Origin: Candidatus Dadabacteria bacterium UBA2774
GTDB taxonomy: Bacteria > Desulfobacterota_D > UBA1144 > Nemesobacterales > UBA2774
DNA length: 5,919 nt
Assembly: GCA_002352485.1 (NCBI GenBank)
Contig: DEIM01000188.1
Location: forward strand, 1 to 5,919
Direction: 5' to 3'
The translations under genes and the position numbers were made by a program. The notes under the pieces are model-generated. The model had not been told where the DNA came from. It saw only the letters and a list, made by a program, of their open reading frames with translations, and did not search any database. Positions 1-5,919 of the stretch are shown one piece after another; positions within the stretch are counted from its first letter, which is position 1, and each line of letters opens with the position of its first letter.

Positions 1-87
1 CGGCAAGGTTATTATGAGGGCGGGAGAATTCCTCATATTCTAAATCAAAGACAAAACCTTGAGTCTTATGTGGTAAATTTATTCTAA
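1..87 (+). CDS. C-terminal end of an unidentified upstream protein (5' truncated)
   Basis: Frame 1 is open from the first base and gives 28 codons, ending in a TAA at 85-87. The visible tail starts RQGYYEGGRIPH and ends ESYVVNLF. It is hydrophilic and has no membrane anchor, so it is not the end of a typical BatA-type membrane protein. The stop overlaps the ATG of the next gene by one base (TAATG), a common arrangement for translationally coupled genes in one operon. In other genomes, vWA/GATase-like membrane proteins often follow MoxR ATPase, DUF58 or DUF4159 genes, but I cannot match this short tail to any of them. The reading frame is well supported by the overlap; the identity is unknown. 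Confidence 0.6.
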   Translation, partial: RQGYYEGGRIPHILNQRQNLESYVVNLF

Positions 88-2336
88 TGGAAACTGCGAT
101 CAACAACCTGATTTTTCTTAACCCCCCGGGCATATTTGAAGCTATATTACTTATCTTATTGGCTCTAGTAGTCGTTTACGGATCTTACAGAAGCACGAGA
201 ACACTTACGGAGAGTAAAAAGAAATTTGCCCTTATTTCTATCCATATACTCTCCTTCCTTCTGATAGCATTCTTATTACTCAACCCGGCCCTAAGGAAAG
301 AGTCCTATAAGGAGGAGAAGAAAAACCTGAGTGTTATTGTGGACAGCTCGTTCAGCATGAGTCTTGCGGGAGATGAGAACGGAAACACAAGAATAGATAA
401 GGTCCGGAATTTTATGGATCAAAATAGCGACTTCTTTACCGAGATTGAGGATAACTACATCGTAGAATATTTAAGTTTCGGTGAGACACTTGAGCCCTCA
501 TCCAAGGATTCTATATTTAAAGAGGAGCCTCTCGGGAAACATACGAATTTCAGAAATCTTCTAAAAGAGCTTAAGGAAAAGAAAGATAGGGGAGAAACTG
601 ATCTTGCAATACTCGTTTCAGACGGCGGGAACGGGGAGGAATCATCTCCTGTTAATTTAGATAGTTTAGTAGAGGCTGATTTGCCGATCAGCTCTGTAAG
701 CCCTGTATCCGGAGCGTCAGAAAATGATGTTTGGATAGATGAGGTAAACGCGAGTGAAGTAACGTTTCTGAGATACGAATTCCCGGTTGAAGTAGTGGTA
801 AAGACAAACAGGAAAGACGGAATAGACCTTCCGATCTCGCTTTATGAAGACGATAGACTCATCTCAATTAAAGAAGTTTATATTTCTCCTAAGACTAAGG
901 AGGGAAGCGTCAGCTTTGAAATAAACCCTATTACGCTCGGAAGAAAAATTTACACCGTTTCAGTGCCTAAAGTATCGGGCGATCTGATTCCCGAAAATAA
1001 CGAAAAATCTTTTTATACCGATGTTATTATTAATAAGATACGGGTGCTGCATGTAGCAGGAAGCCCTTCCTGGGACGTAAGGTTTATGAGAAGGGCTATG
1101 AAGAGAAACCCGAACATTGATCTGGTTTCCTTTTTTATCCTTAGGGACCCTTCTGACCTGGTATTCGCCTCAGAGAGCGAGCTAAGCCTGATCCCCTTCC
1201 CTGTTAATGAAATATTCGGCAGCGAGCTTAAGACTTTTGACGTTGTTATATTCCAAAACTTTAACTTCCAGCCCTACGGAATCTTCGGCTTTCATTTGAG
1301 GAGTATCAAGGACTATATAACACAGGAGGGAGGGGCTTTCTTAATGATAGGGGGCAATAATAGCTTTGAAAGCGGGAACTACGGCAGAACACCGATTTCG
1401 GATATTTTGCCCGTTGAGCTCGATTATCTGCCCAGAACCTTATCTGATTCAATAAGCGATCAGGCGTTCAAGCCGGAGCTTACGCAAGCGGGAAGGAATC
1501 ACCCGATAATGAGAATAATTCCGAACAAGGACGAGAACGAGAGATACTGGGGAAATATGCCCAAGCTTGAGGGGCTGAATATAGTAAACGGCGTTGACCC
1601 TGATGCAGCGACTCTGCTCAAGACCCCGGAAGGAGAGCCGCTTCTTGCTGTGGGTGAGGTAGAGTCGGGAAAGGTGGCCGCGTTCCTATCTGATTCTTCC
1701 TGGAGGTGGAACTTTGTGGGCGCCGGAGATGGAGATTTATCACCCTATTACGGGAAGTTCTGGAACAGACTCTTCCTTTGGTTCGTAGACGATCCGGAGC
1801 TTCAGAATATAAGAATAAGCACAGACAAAGCAATCTATAACCCCGGAGACAGTACTAAAATCGAGGTCAGGGGATCGGAAGCTGATATAACAGATAAAGA
1901 GACCATGCCCGTACTAACACTTCCTGATGGTGAGGAGAAAGAAATAAAGATCGAGAAGACTTCCGAGAACCGTTACAGCGGTGATACAAGGGTTAGTGAA
2001 TATGGGAATTATAGAGTTACAGTGTCTGAAGAAGATTACGATTTATTTACCGACAGTAATATTAATGGTATATCATTTACCGTAGAGCCGGCAGTGAATG
2101 AAGTCAGGGGTCCTACAGCTAATGAGGGACTACTGGAGTCCATAGCCGAAAAAACGGGCGGGAGATTTATTACTACGGAAGACAGCCCCAAGAAGCTCGG
2201 TATAGATAACAGGAAAAAAAGGACGATAACGGGCTATGAGACTGTAGAGCTTTGGGACAACCCGCTCTTTTTCTTCCTGCTGGTGGGGCTTCTTTCAGGA
2301 GATTGGCTCCTTAGAAGAAGGTGGGGACTCAAGTAA
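87..2336 (+). CDS. Membrane-anchored vWA / glutamine-amidotransferase-like protein
   Basis: A 749-residue protein of the vWA plus class-I-GATase-like membrane family; its biochemical role is unknown. Two N-terminal membrane segments (about 13-31 and 47-66) flank a Lys/Arg-rich loop. A vWA domain (about 80-205) follows with a complete MIDAS metal site: D86-x-S88-x-S90, T153 and D179. Residues about 240-310 look like a beta-sandwich linker. A GATase-like domain (about 317-567) starts at IRVLHVAGSPSWD and includes FLMIGGNNSF. An Ig-like stretch (about 572-668) precedes a C-terminal membrane helix (about 726-741) and an RRR tail. The positive-inside rule puts the large middle part in the periplasm. 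No cysteine was found anywhere, so the GATase nucleophile is absent and a binding or scaffold role is more likely than amidotransfer. The start is firm: an in-frame TGA lies at 60-62 with no other usual start codon before ATG 87. No clear ribosome site is seen, and the TAATG overlap suggests coupling to the upstream gene. Confidence 0.85.
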   Translation: METAINNLIFLNPPGIFEAILLILLALVVVYGSYRSTRTLTESKKKFALISIHILSFLLIAFLLLNPALRKESYKEEKKNLSVIVDSSFSMSLAGDENGNTRIDKVRNFMDQNSDFFTEIEDNYIVEYLSFGETLEPSSKDSIFKEEPLGKHTNFRNLLKELKEKKDRGETDLAILVSDGGNGEESSPVNLDSLVEADLPISSVSPVSGASENDVWIDEVNASEVTFLRYEFPVEVVVKTNRKDGIDLPISLYEDDRLISIKEVYISPKTKEGSVSFEINPITLGRKIYTVSVPKVSGDLIPENNEKSFYTDVIINKIRVLHVAGSPSWDVRFMRRAMKRNPNIDLVSFFILRDPSDLVFASESELSLIPFPVNEIFGSELKTFDVVIFQNFNFQPYGIFGFHLRSIKDYITQEGGAFLMIGGNNSFESGNYGRTPISDILPVELDYLPRTLSDSISDQAFKPELTQAGRNHPIMRIIPNKDENERYWGNMPKLEGLNIVNGVDPDAATLLKTPEGEPLLAVGEVESGKVAAFLSDSSWRWNFVGAGDGDLSPYYGKFWNRLFLWFVDDPELQNIRISTDKAIYNPGDSTKIEVRGSEADITDKETMPVLTLPDGEEKEIKIEKTSENRYSGDTRVSEYGNYRVTVSEEDYDLFTDSNINGISFTVEPAVNEVRGPTANEGLLESIAEKTGGRFITTEDSPKKLGIDNRKKRTITGYETVELWDNPLFFFLLVGLLSGDWLLRRRWGLK

Positions 2337-2352
2337 AGATAGTATTTATAAT
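2324..2352 (+). promoter_or_regulatory. Candidate sigma-70 promoter for coaX
   Basis: A perfect -10 hexamer TATAAT lies at 2347-2352. Exactly 17 bases upstream is GGGACT (2324-2329), a 3-of-6 match to TTGACA. The -35 falls inside the last codons of the preceding vWA gene, and the -10 is 27 bases before the coaX start. This could give coaX and the following gene expression independent of the vWA operon. The -35 is weak and the spacer between genes is AT-rich, so this may be chance. Confidence 0.3.
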
Positions 2353-2379
2353 TGTGAAAAATAGCCTGGGAATATTAAT

Positions 2380-3144
2380 ATGATACTAGTAGTAGATATA
2401 GGTAATACCAATATTGTTTTCGGACTCTTTGACGGGGACGAGATAGTATGTGACTGGAGAATCGGGACCGATAAATCAAAGACTTCGGATGAGTACGGGC
2501 TCCTATTCAGAGAGCTTCTTCAATTTAGAGAAATCGACTTAAAATCCATAGACGGCGCAGCTATCTCGTGCGTTGTACCTACTATTCTCGGAACAATCAC
2601 AGATGCCATTAATACATATTTTAATGTGGACTCTACAGTCGTGGGTCCCGGAATTAAATCTGGTATGCCCATTCTTTACCATAACCCAAAAGAAGTCGGG
2701 GCAGATAGGATCTGTAACGGTGTAGCCGCTTTTGAGAAGTATAAAGGCAGTGTGATAGTAGTGGATTTTGGAACGGCGACAACTTTTGACTGCATTTCTG
2801 AAAAGGGCGAGTATATGGGCGGGACGATCACGCCAGGGCTTTTGATATCGGCAGAAGCGCTTTACCGAGAGGCCTCGAAGCTCCCGAGAGTGGAGATTAT
2901 AAAACCCGAGAACGTGATCGGGAAAACCACGGTAGAGAGTATGCAGTCGGGCATAGTTTACGGCTACGCCGGGCTTGTGGACGGTATTGTGGAGAATATC
3001 AGAGGAGAGATGAAAACGAACCCGAATGTAATAGCAACAGGAGGGTCGGCAAATCTGATATCTTCAGAGAGTAAGGCAATAGAGTCGGTAGATGAGTTCC
3101 TCACTCTTAAAGGATTAAAACTGATTTATGAACGAAACCTCTAG
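2380..3144 (+). CDS. coaX: Type III pantothenate kinase
   Basis: Phosphorylates pantothenate to 4'-phosphopantothenate with ATP, the first committed step of coenzyme A synthesis in the cytoplasm. CoaX is the type III enzyme, unrelated to E. coli CoaA, and the family is known to need a monovalent cation and to resist CoA feedback. At 254 residues it is full length. Visible motifs of the ASKHA fold are the N-terminal phosphate loop DIGNTN (6-11), GPGIKSGMPI (89-98), NPKEVGADR (102-110) with the probable catalytic base D109, DFGTATTFD (129-137), GGTITPG (147-153), TVESMQSG (184-191) and ATGG (219-222). No key residue appears lost. The ATG is preceded by GGGA at 2368-2371, about 8 bases away, a reasonable ribosome site. 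It lies 43 bases after the vWA gene and overlaps the next gene by 17 bases. Family assignment is near certain. Confidence 0.97.
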   Translation: MILVVDIGNTNIVFGLFDGDEIVCDWRIGTDKSKTSDEYGLLFRELLQFREIDLKSIDGAAISCVVPTILGTITDAINTYFNVDSTVVGPGIKSGMPILYHNPKEVGADRICNGVAAFEKYKGSVIVVDFGTATTFDCISEKGEYMGGTITPGLLISAEALYREASKLPRVEIIKPENVIGKTTVESMQSGIVYGYAGLVDGIVENIRGEMKTNPNVIATGGSANLISSESKAIESVDEFLTLKGLKLIYERNL

Positions 3145-3520
3145 GTTTATCATTCAGCATCATAAAACAAATAGACCTCACTATGATCTGACTCTCGAGA
3201 ATAACGGAGAGGTAAGAACATGGATATTACCACGAGGCATTCCGGAAATTGAAAAAGACAGGAAAATTGCAATCGAAGAGCCCTCAGATATTAATTCGTT
3301 TAATGAAGCTCCCGATAGTACCAAACTGGATTGTTATGGTGAAGGAAAGTATAAAACCTGGGATAGCGGCTCGTACAATATTGAAACCGAAAACAGCATA
3401 AAATATATAATCTCGGCAAGCGGAAAAAAGTTTAATGGAACGTTCCTCCTGCATAACCCCGGATGGGGAAGATGGACAAAGAAAAAGCTATGGGTCATTG
3501 AGAAAGTCCCTTCCAAGTAA
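3128..3520 (+). CDS. Stand-alone LigD 3'-phosphoesterase-like domain protein
   Basis: A 130-residue protein resembling the phosphoesterase (PE) domain that, in bacterial LigD, trims 3' ends during non-homologous end joining. Family landmarks appear in order: FIIQHHKTNRPHYDLTLE (7-24), VRTWILPRGIP (29-39), YGEGKYKTWDSGSY (70-83), GKKFNGTFLL (99-108) and LWVIEK (121-126). Aligned from memory to Pseudomonas LigD, the metal ligands are kept: H12 for His42, H18 for His48 and D20 for Asp50. The usual arginine two residues after the aspartate is threonine (T22), and the EDHP histidine (His84) has no match near residues 50-60. The N-terminal arm found in LigD is missing. No polymerase, ligase or Ku is in the window. 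Activity is therefore uncertain; it may be a divergent nuclease/phosphatase or a binding domain. The start is fixed by an in-frame TGA at 3122-3124. It overlaps the end of coaX by 17 bases, implying coupled translation. Confidence 0.82.
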   Translation: MNETSRFIIQHHKTNRPHYDLTLENNGEVRTWILPRGIPEIEKDRKIAIEEPSDINSFNEAPDSTKLDCYGEGKYKTWDSGSYNIETENSIKYIISASGKKFNGTFLLHNPGWGRWTKKKLWVIEKVPSK

Positions 3521-3612
3521 TTCAGACTCAAAATATTTCCGAAATTTGTGTAAAGTAGTCATAAACCGGACACATATGTAAGATGCGGTTTTCTAGAGCA
3601 GTGTAGGCCCAA

Positions 3613-4953
3613 ATGACAAAATATCTGATCATAATAATTAGCGCTGTTTGTTCGGTAGCTTTTTACCTATTTGCCCCGCTTGAAGAAAATGTAGTAAAAG
3701 GACTTTCCATATTACTTTTCATTGCGGCTCTCTGGCTTACCGAAGCCCTGCCCATAACGGTCACGGCGCTAATGGTACCTGTACTGGCTGTTATCACCGG
3801 GATATTCAACGTTAAAGATGCACTCAGCTACTTTGCGCATCCTATAATATTCTTGTTCTTGGGGGGTTTCGGTCTGGCCGCGGCGCTGCATAAGTACAGT
3901 CTGGACGAGCTTTTTGCAGGCTACATTATGAAAGCTGCCGGAACCAAGATGCTGTACTCGATACTGGGGCTGTTTGTGTCCACAGCAGTTCTGAGTATGT
4001 GGATAAGTAACACCGCGACGACGGCAATAATGCTTCCCGTTGCACTCGGCTTGATAGCAAGTCTTAAAGAAAAAAATACAGCCAATGAAACTTTCATTCT
4101 GCTCGGGGTTGCGTACTCGGCCAACATCGGCGGCATCGGAACCATAATAGGGAGCCCACCAAACGCAATTACTGCCGCAAACCTGGGTTTGAGCTTTAGC
4201 GAGTGGCTTCGGATCGGCATACCTGCAGTATTGGTATTGTTCCCAATTATGATTGTTGTGCTTTACTTTAAATTAAGACCCAAGCTTCCTGAGGTGAGCA
4301 CTGTCCGTAAAACGACAGTCGAGCTAGTCTTCAGTAATCCCAAGAGTTATAAGGTCGCTATTATATTTGCAATCACCGTGCTACTATGGCTATTCAGTAA
4401 ACCCCTGTCTTCGCTCTTGGGTATAGGAAGGAATTTTGACTCGATAATTGCAGTGTTTGCGATAATACTCCTAGTATTGTTCAGGACTATCAGATGGAAG
4501 GAGGTAGAGAGGTTTACGGACTGGGGGGTGCTGCTCCTATTCGGAGGGGGTCTCGTTTTAAGCGGCATATTGGGAGAGACGGGGGCAAGCAGGTACCTGG
4601 TTGGACTCGTTGAATCCGATATGTCCACTTACGGACTTTTTATACTTATTCTTGGCGCAGTAACACTCATGATTTTTCTGACTGAATTTGCCAGTAACAC
4701 AGCAAGTGCGGCGATCATGGTCCCCATATTTCTGACTCTCGGCAACGAGCTTTCGCTCGCCTCACCTGAAGTACTGGCGCTAAGCGCCGGGATAGCGGCA
4801 TCGTGCGCATTTATGCTGCCTGTCGCCACGCCGCCTAACGCGCTGGTATACGGTACGGAAAGAATAAAGCAGCGGACGATGATAAAAACAGGTATCGTGC
4901 TCAATATAATATCGGCTCTGGTTATAGCCGTTATGGCCTATTTTATAATCTGA
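3613..4953 (+). CDS. SLC13/DASS family anion permease
   Basis: An inner-membrane transporter of the divalent anion:sodium symporter family, whose members import dicarboxylates, citrate or sulfate. The 446 residues are almost wholly hydrophobic, with about 11-12 membrane segments and the usual family length. The two inverted structural repeats are visible: SNTATTAIMLPV (132-143) with SPPNAI (181-186), and SNTASAAIMVPI (361-372) with TPPNALVYG (406-414). SNT motifs bind sodium and substrate in VcINDY. Residues 396-412 fit the sodium:sulfate symporter signature (S397, F400, P403, N409, V412). Substrate cannot be fixed from sequence; C4-dicarboxylate is a reasonable guess and sulfate is possible. 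There is no TrkA-C insert. The start is bounded by an in-frame TAG at 3604-3606, and the ribosome site is weak (GTAGG, 3603-3607). The 92-base gap upstream has no strong promoter match: only TTCCGA (3537-3542), 17 bases, CATAAA (3560-3565). No clear terminator hairpin follows. Confidence 0.93.
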   Translation: MTKYLIIIISAVCSVAFYLFAPLEENVVKGLSILLFIAALWLTEALPITVTALMVPVLAVITGIFNVKDALSYFAHPIIFLFLGGFGLAAALHKYSLDELFAGYIMKAAGTKMLYSILGLFVSTAVLSMWISNTATTAIMLPVALGLIASLKEKNTANETFILLGVAYSANIGGIGTIIGSPPNAITAANLGLSFSEWLRIGIPAVLVLFPIMIVVLYFKLRPKLPEVSTVRKTTVELVFSNPKSYKVAIIFAITVLLWLFSKPLSSLLGIGRNFDSIIAVFAIILLVLFRTIRWKEVERFTDWGVLLLFGGGLVLSGILGETGASRYLVGLVESDMSTYGLFILILGAVTLMIFLTEFASNTASAAIMVPIFLTLGNELSLASPEVLALSAGIAASCAFMLPVATPPNALVYGTERIKQRTMIKTGIVLNIISALVIAVMAYFII

Positions 4954-4976
4954 AAGAGTTATTGAATTAGTGTGCG

Positions 4977-5270
4977 TTACTGCTTGGCGAGCTTATGGGG
5001 GTTACGGTTGGGGCAAGATCTGTCGCTGCACCTGTCGGGAATAGTCTTTGTACCTTCTACTATTAGTGAGCCGCACTCGACTCCATTTCTCAAATAGCCG
5101 CAGACCTCTCCCGTCGGTCTGGAGTCGACCCAGAATTTGCATCCCCTCTGAGTGCATTTGTATACAGGCCCGAAGCGACCCCTTGCCGGGTTTAATTCTC
5201 CCTTTGCGCATTCAGGACATGTAATCCTGCTTGGAGTCAGCTCTGTGAATTTACAATCTTCTTGTGCCAT
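4977..5270 (-). CDS. Small protein with two topoisomerase-I-type C4 zinc ribbons
   Basis: A 97-residue, hydrophilic protein with nine cysteines. Ribbon 1 is C18-x2-C21 ... C39-x4-C44, containing CPECAKGEL and GRFGPVYKC, which strongly resembles the C-terminal C4 zinc fingers of bacterial DNA topoisomerase I. Ribbon 2 is C57-x8-C66 ... C81-x4-C86; its first knuckle is stretched to eight residues between cysteines instead of two, and C6 is left unpaired. There is no topoisomerase catalytic domain. In topoisomerase I these ribbons bind single-stranded DNA, so nucleic-acid binding is a fair inference, but no function is shown here. The ATG at 5268-5270 is the only good start: an in-frame TAA lies 30 bases upstream with no other start codon between. 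The ribosome site is poor (GGAA about 10 bases away). It is convergent with the permease gene, and the minus-strand gene upstream ends 88 bases away. Confidence 0.8.
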   Translation of the reverse strand: MAQEDCKFTELTPSRITCPECAKGELNPARGRFGPVYKCTQRGCKFWVDSRPTGEVCGYLRNGVECGSLIVEGTKTIPDRCSDRSCPNRNPHKLAKQ

Positions 5271-5309
5271 TCTTGAGACATTCCGACGACATGAATTTTA
5301 TTATGACTT

Positions 5310-5315
5310 ATTATA
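5310..5315 (-). promoter_or_regulatory. Candidate -10 element for the zinc-ribbon gene
   Basis: On the minus strand this reads TATAAT, a perfect sigma-70 -10, about 40 bases before the zinc-ribbon ATG in the 88-base gap after the phosphatase gene. The best hexamer 17 bases upstream (CTAATT) is a poor -35 match, so only the -10 is proposed. It suggests the zinc-ribbon gene may have its own promoter rather than relying on the phosphatase transcript. Chance occurrence in an AT-rich gap is possible. Confidence 0.3.
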
Positions 5316-5358
5316 TAGATGCGGTGACCCGGAATTAGTTTCGTTTACAAGTCCTCTA

Positions 5359-5919
5359 CTACCAGCTTAGAGTGAGCATAACCCCGGAAGACTGTCCGTC
5401 TGAAAAAGGCATAAAGCTAAATTTGTCTCTCTTTTCATTCTTATGGACTTTGGCCACACCCCTTCCGATCGCCGTCCCGAGTGCCGCGCCGAATAGCACA
5501 TCGGATAAAAAATGCTTGTTGTCGGAGATGCGAGATAACCCTACAAATCCGGCGAAGACATAAAGCGGTATACCTATTTTATGGCCGTACATTGAATGGG
5601 CGGTGGAGGCAAGCGCAAAGCTGCCCGATGTATGCCCCGAGGGGAACGACGAGGTAAAACGTGTACCGCTGCCGTCGGGCCTCTCCCTCCCGACCGTGAG
5701 CTTCAGAACGCTTGTGCTGAAGGCTGTTAAAATATTAGCCTCCAACAGCGCTTTTGCTGTTTGGATTAGTTTTTCATCATTAGAACTTGAACCGATTACG
5801 AATAAAGCTGTATTGATACCGGCGAGAGTAAGCGCGTTTCCAGCTATATCTCCAATATCACCGAATTTACCTAGAGAGTTGCTGAGTGAGTCCTGTATTT
5901 CCCGATCGGCATCGGTTTG
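5359..5919 (-). CDS. PAP2-superfamily phosphatase (5' end outside the window)
   Basis: The minus-strand frame is open from the window edge to a TAG at 5359-5361, giving 186 codons of the C-terminal part. All three catalytic motifs of the type 2 phosphatidic acid phosphatase / vanadium haloperoxidase fold are intact, numbering from the first visible residue: K73-x6-R80-P81, P93-S-G-H96 and S129-R130-x5-H136-x3-D140. H136 is the expected nucleophile and H96 the general acid. The family removes phosphate from lipids such as phosphatidate or undecaprenyl pyrophosphate, usually on the periplasmic side of the inner membrane. Hydrophobic stretches about 25-43, 118-128 and 141-150 fit this fold, though they are less hydrophobic than classic PAP2 helices. 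The last residues (FSFMPFSDGQSSGVMLTLSW) alternate polar and nonpolar and end in an aromatic. A TTG at 5743-5745 is an internal leucine, not the start, because conserved sequence continues upstream of it. Substrate is unknown. Confidence 0.9.
   Translation of the reverse strand, partial: QTDADREIQDSLSNSLGKFGDIGDIAGNALTLAGINTALFVIGSSSNDEKLIQTAKALLEANILTAFSTSVLKLTVGRERPDGSGTRFTSSFPSGHTSGSFALASTAHSMYGHKIGIPLYVFAGFVGLSRISDNKHFLSDVLFGAALGTAIGRGVAKVHKNEKRDKFSFMPFSDGQSSGVMLTLSW

Noticed and set aside
3572..3579. Palindrome ACATATGT upstream of the permease as an operator.
   Set aside because: Eight bases with no flanking symmetry is expected by chance in a sequence this long; there is no second copy near it.
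3921..4904. Three minus-strand open frames of 91-99 codons beneath the permease gene.
   Set aside because: They lie wholly antisense to a clear SLC13 gene, have no recognisable motif, and are typical shadows of hydrophobic codon patterns.
4954..4976. Bidirectional terminator between the convergent permease and zinc-ribbon genes.
   Set aside because: The 23-base gap has no GC-rich stem and no U-run; termination may be factor-dependent or lie within the genes.
5344..5380. Terminator after the PAP2 gene.
   Set aside because: Only a five-base stem (CTCTA/TAGAG) with no following T-run was found.
5152..5563. Plus-strand open frames at 5152-5370 and 5372-5563.
   Set aside because: They run antisense to the zinc-ribbon and PAP2 genes, which carry full family motifs; their translations show no domain.
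5743..5745. TTG as the start codon of the PAP2 phosphatase.
   Set aside because: The same frame stays open to the window edge and encodes plausible family sequence (GDIGDIAGNALTLAG and onward), so TTG is an internal leucine and the true start lies beyond 5919.
1..5919. A novel defence or mobile system spanning the window.
   Set aside because: No integrase, transposase, repeat array, toxin-antitoxin pair, reverse transcriptase or nuclease-helicase cluster is seen; the gene set looks like ordinary chromosomal neighbours.

Overview
The window comes from a bacterial chromosome, probably a Gram-negative of moderate GC content with AGA/AGG- and ATA-rich codon use. The vWA membrane protein and type III pantothenate kinase pairing would fit a deltaproteobacterial or Dadabacteria-like lineage, but this is a weak inference and nothing here fixes the taxon. 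No RNA gene, CRISPR array, insertion sequence, integrase or other sign of mobility was seen. Genes are densely packed, and no gene-free stretch exceeds about 100 bases.

Left part, plus strand (1-3520): the last 28 codons of an unidentified gene stop in a TAATG overlap with a 749-residue membrane-anchored protein. That protein carries a complete von Willebrand A metal site, a Cys-less glutamine-amidotransferase-like domain and a C-terminal membrane anchor. Next comes coaX (type III pantothenate kinase, CoA synthesis). It overlaps by 17 bases a small gene for a stand-alone protein resembling the 3'-phosphoesterase domain of bacterial LigD. The spacing suggests one transcription unit, possibly with an internal promoter before coaX.

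Middle (3613-4953, plus strand): a complete SLC13/DASS-family anion permease with both SNT motifs and the family signature. It is separated from the preceding gene by 92 bases.

Right part, minus strand (4977-5919): a 97-residue protein made of two topoisomerase-I-type zinc ribbons, and upstream of it a PAP2-superfamily phosphatase whose 5' end lies beyond the window. The permease and zinc-ribbon genes converge with 23 bases between their stops.

The genes do not form an obvious single pathway. They are a vWA/GATase-like surface protein, a CoA enzyme, a putative nucleic-acid end-processing protein, an anion transporter, a zinc-ribbon protein and a lipid- or phosphate-ester phosphatase. I found no convincing evidence of a novel multi-gene system. 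The items most worth a second look are the divergent LigD-PE-like protein coupled to coaX, the free-standing double zinc ribbon, and the cysteine-free vWA/GATase-like protein.
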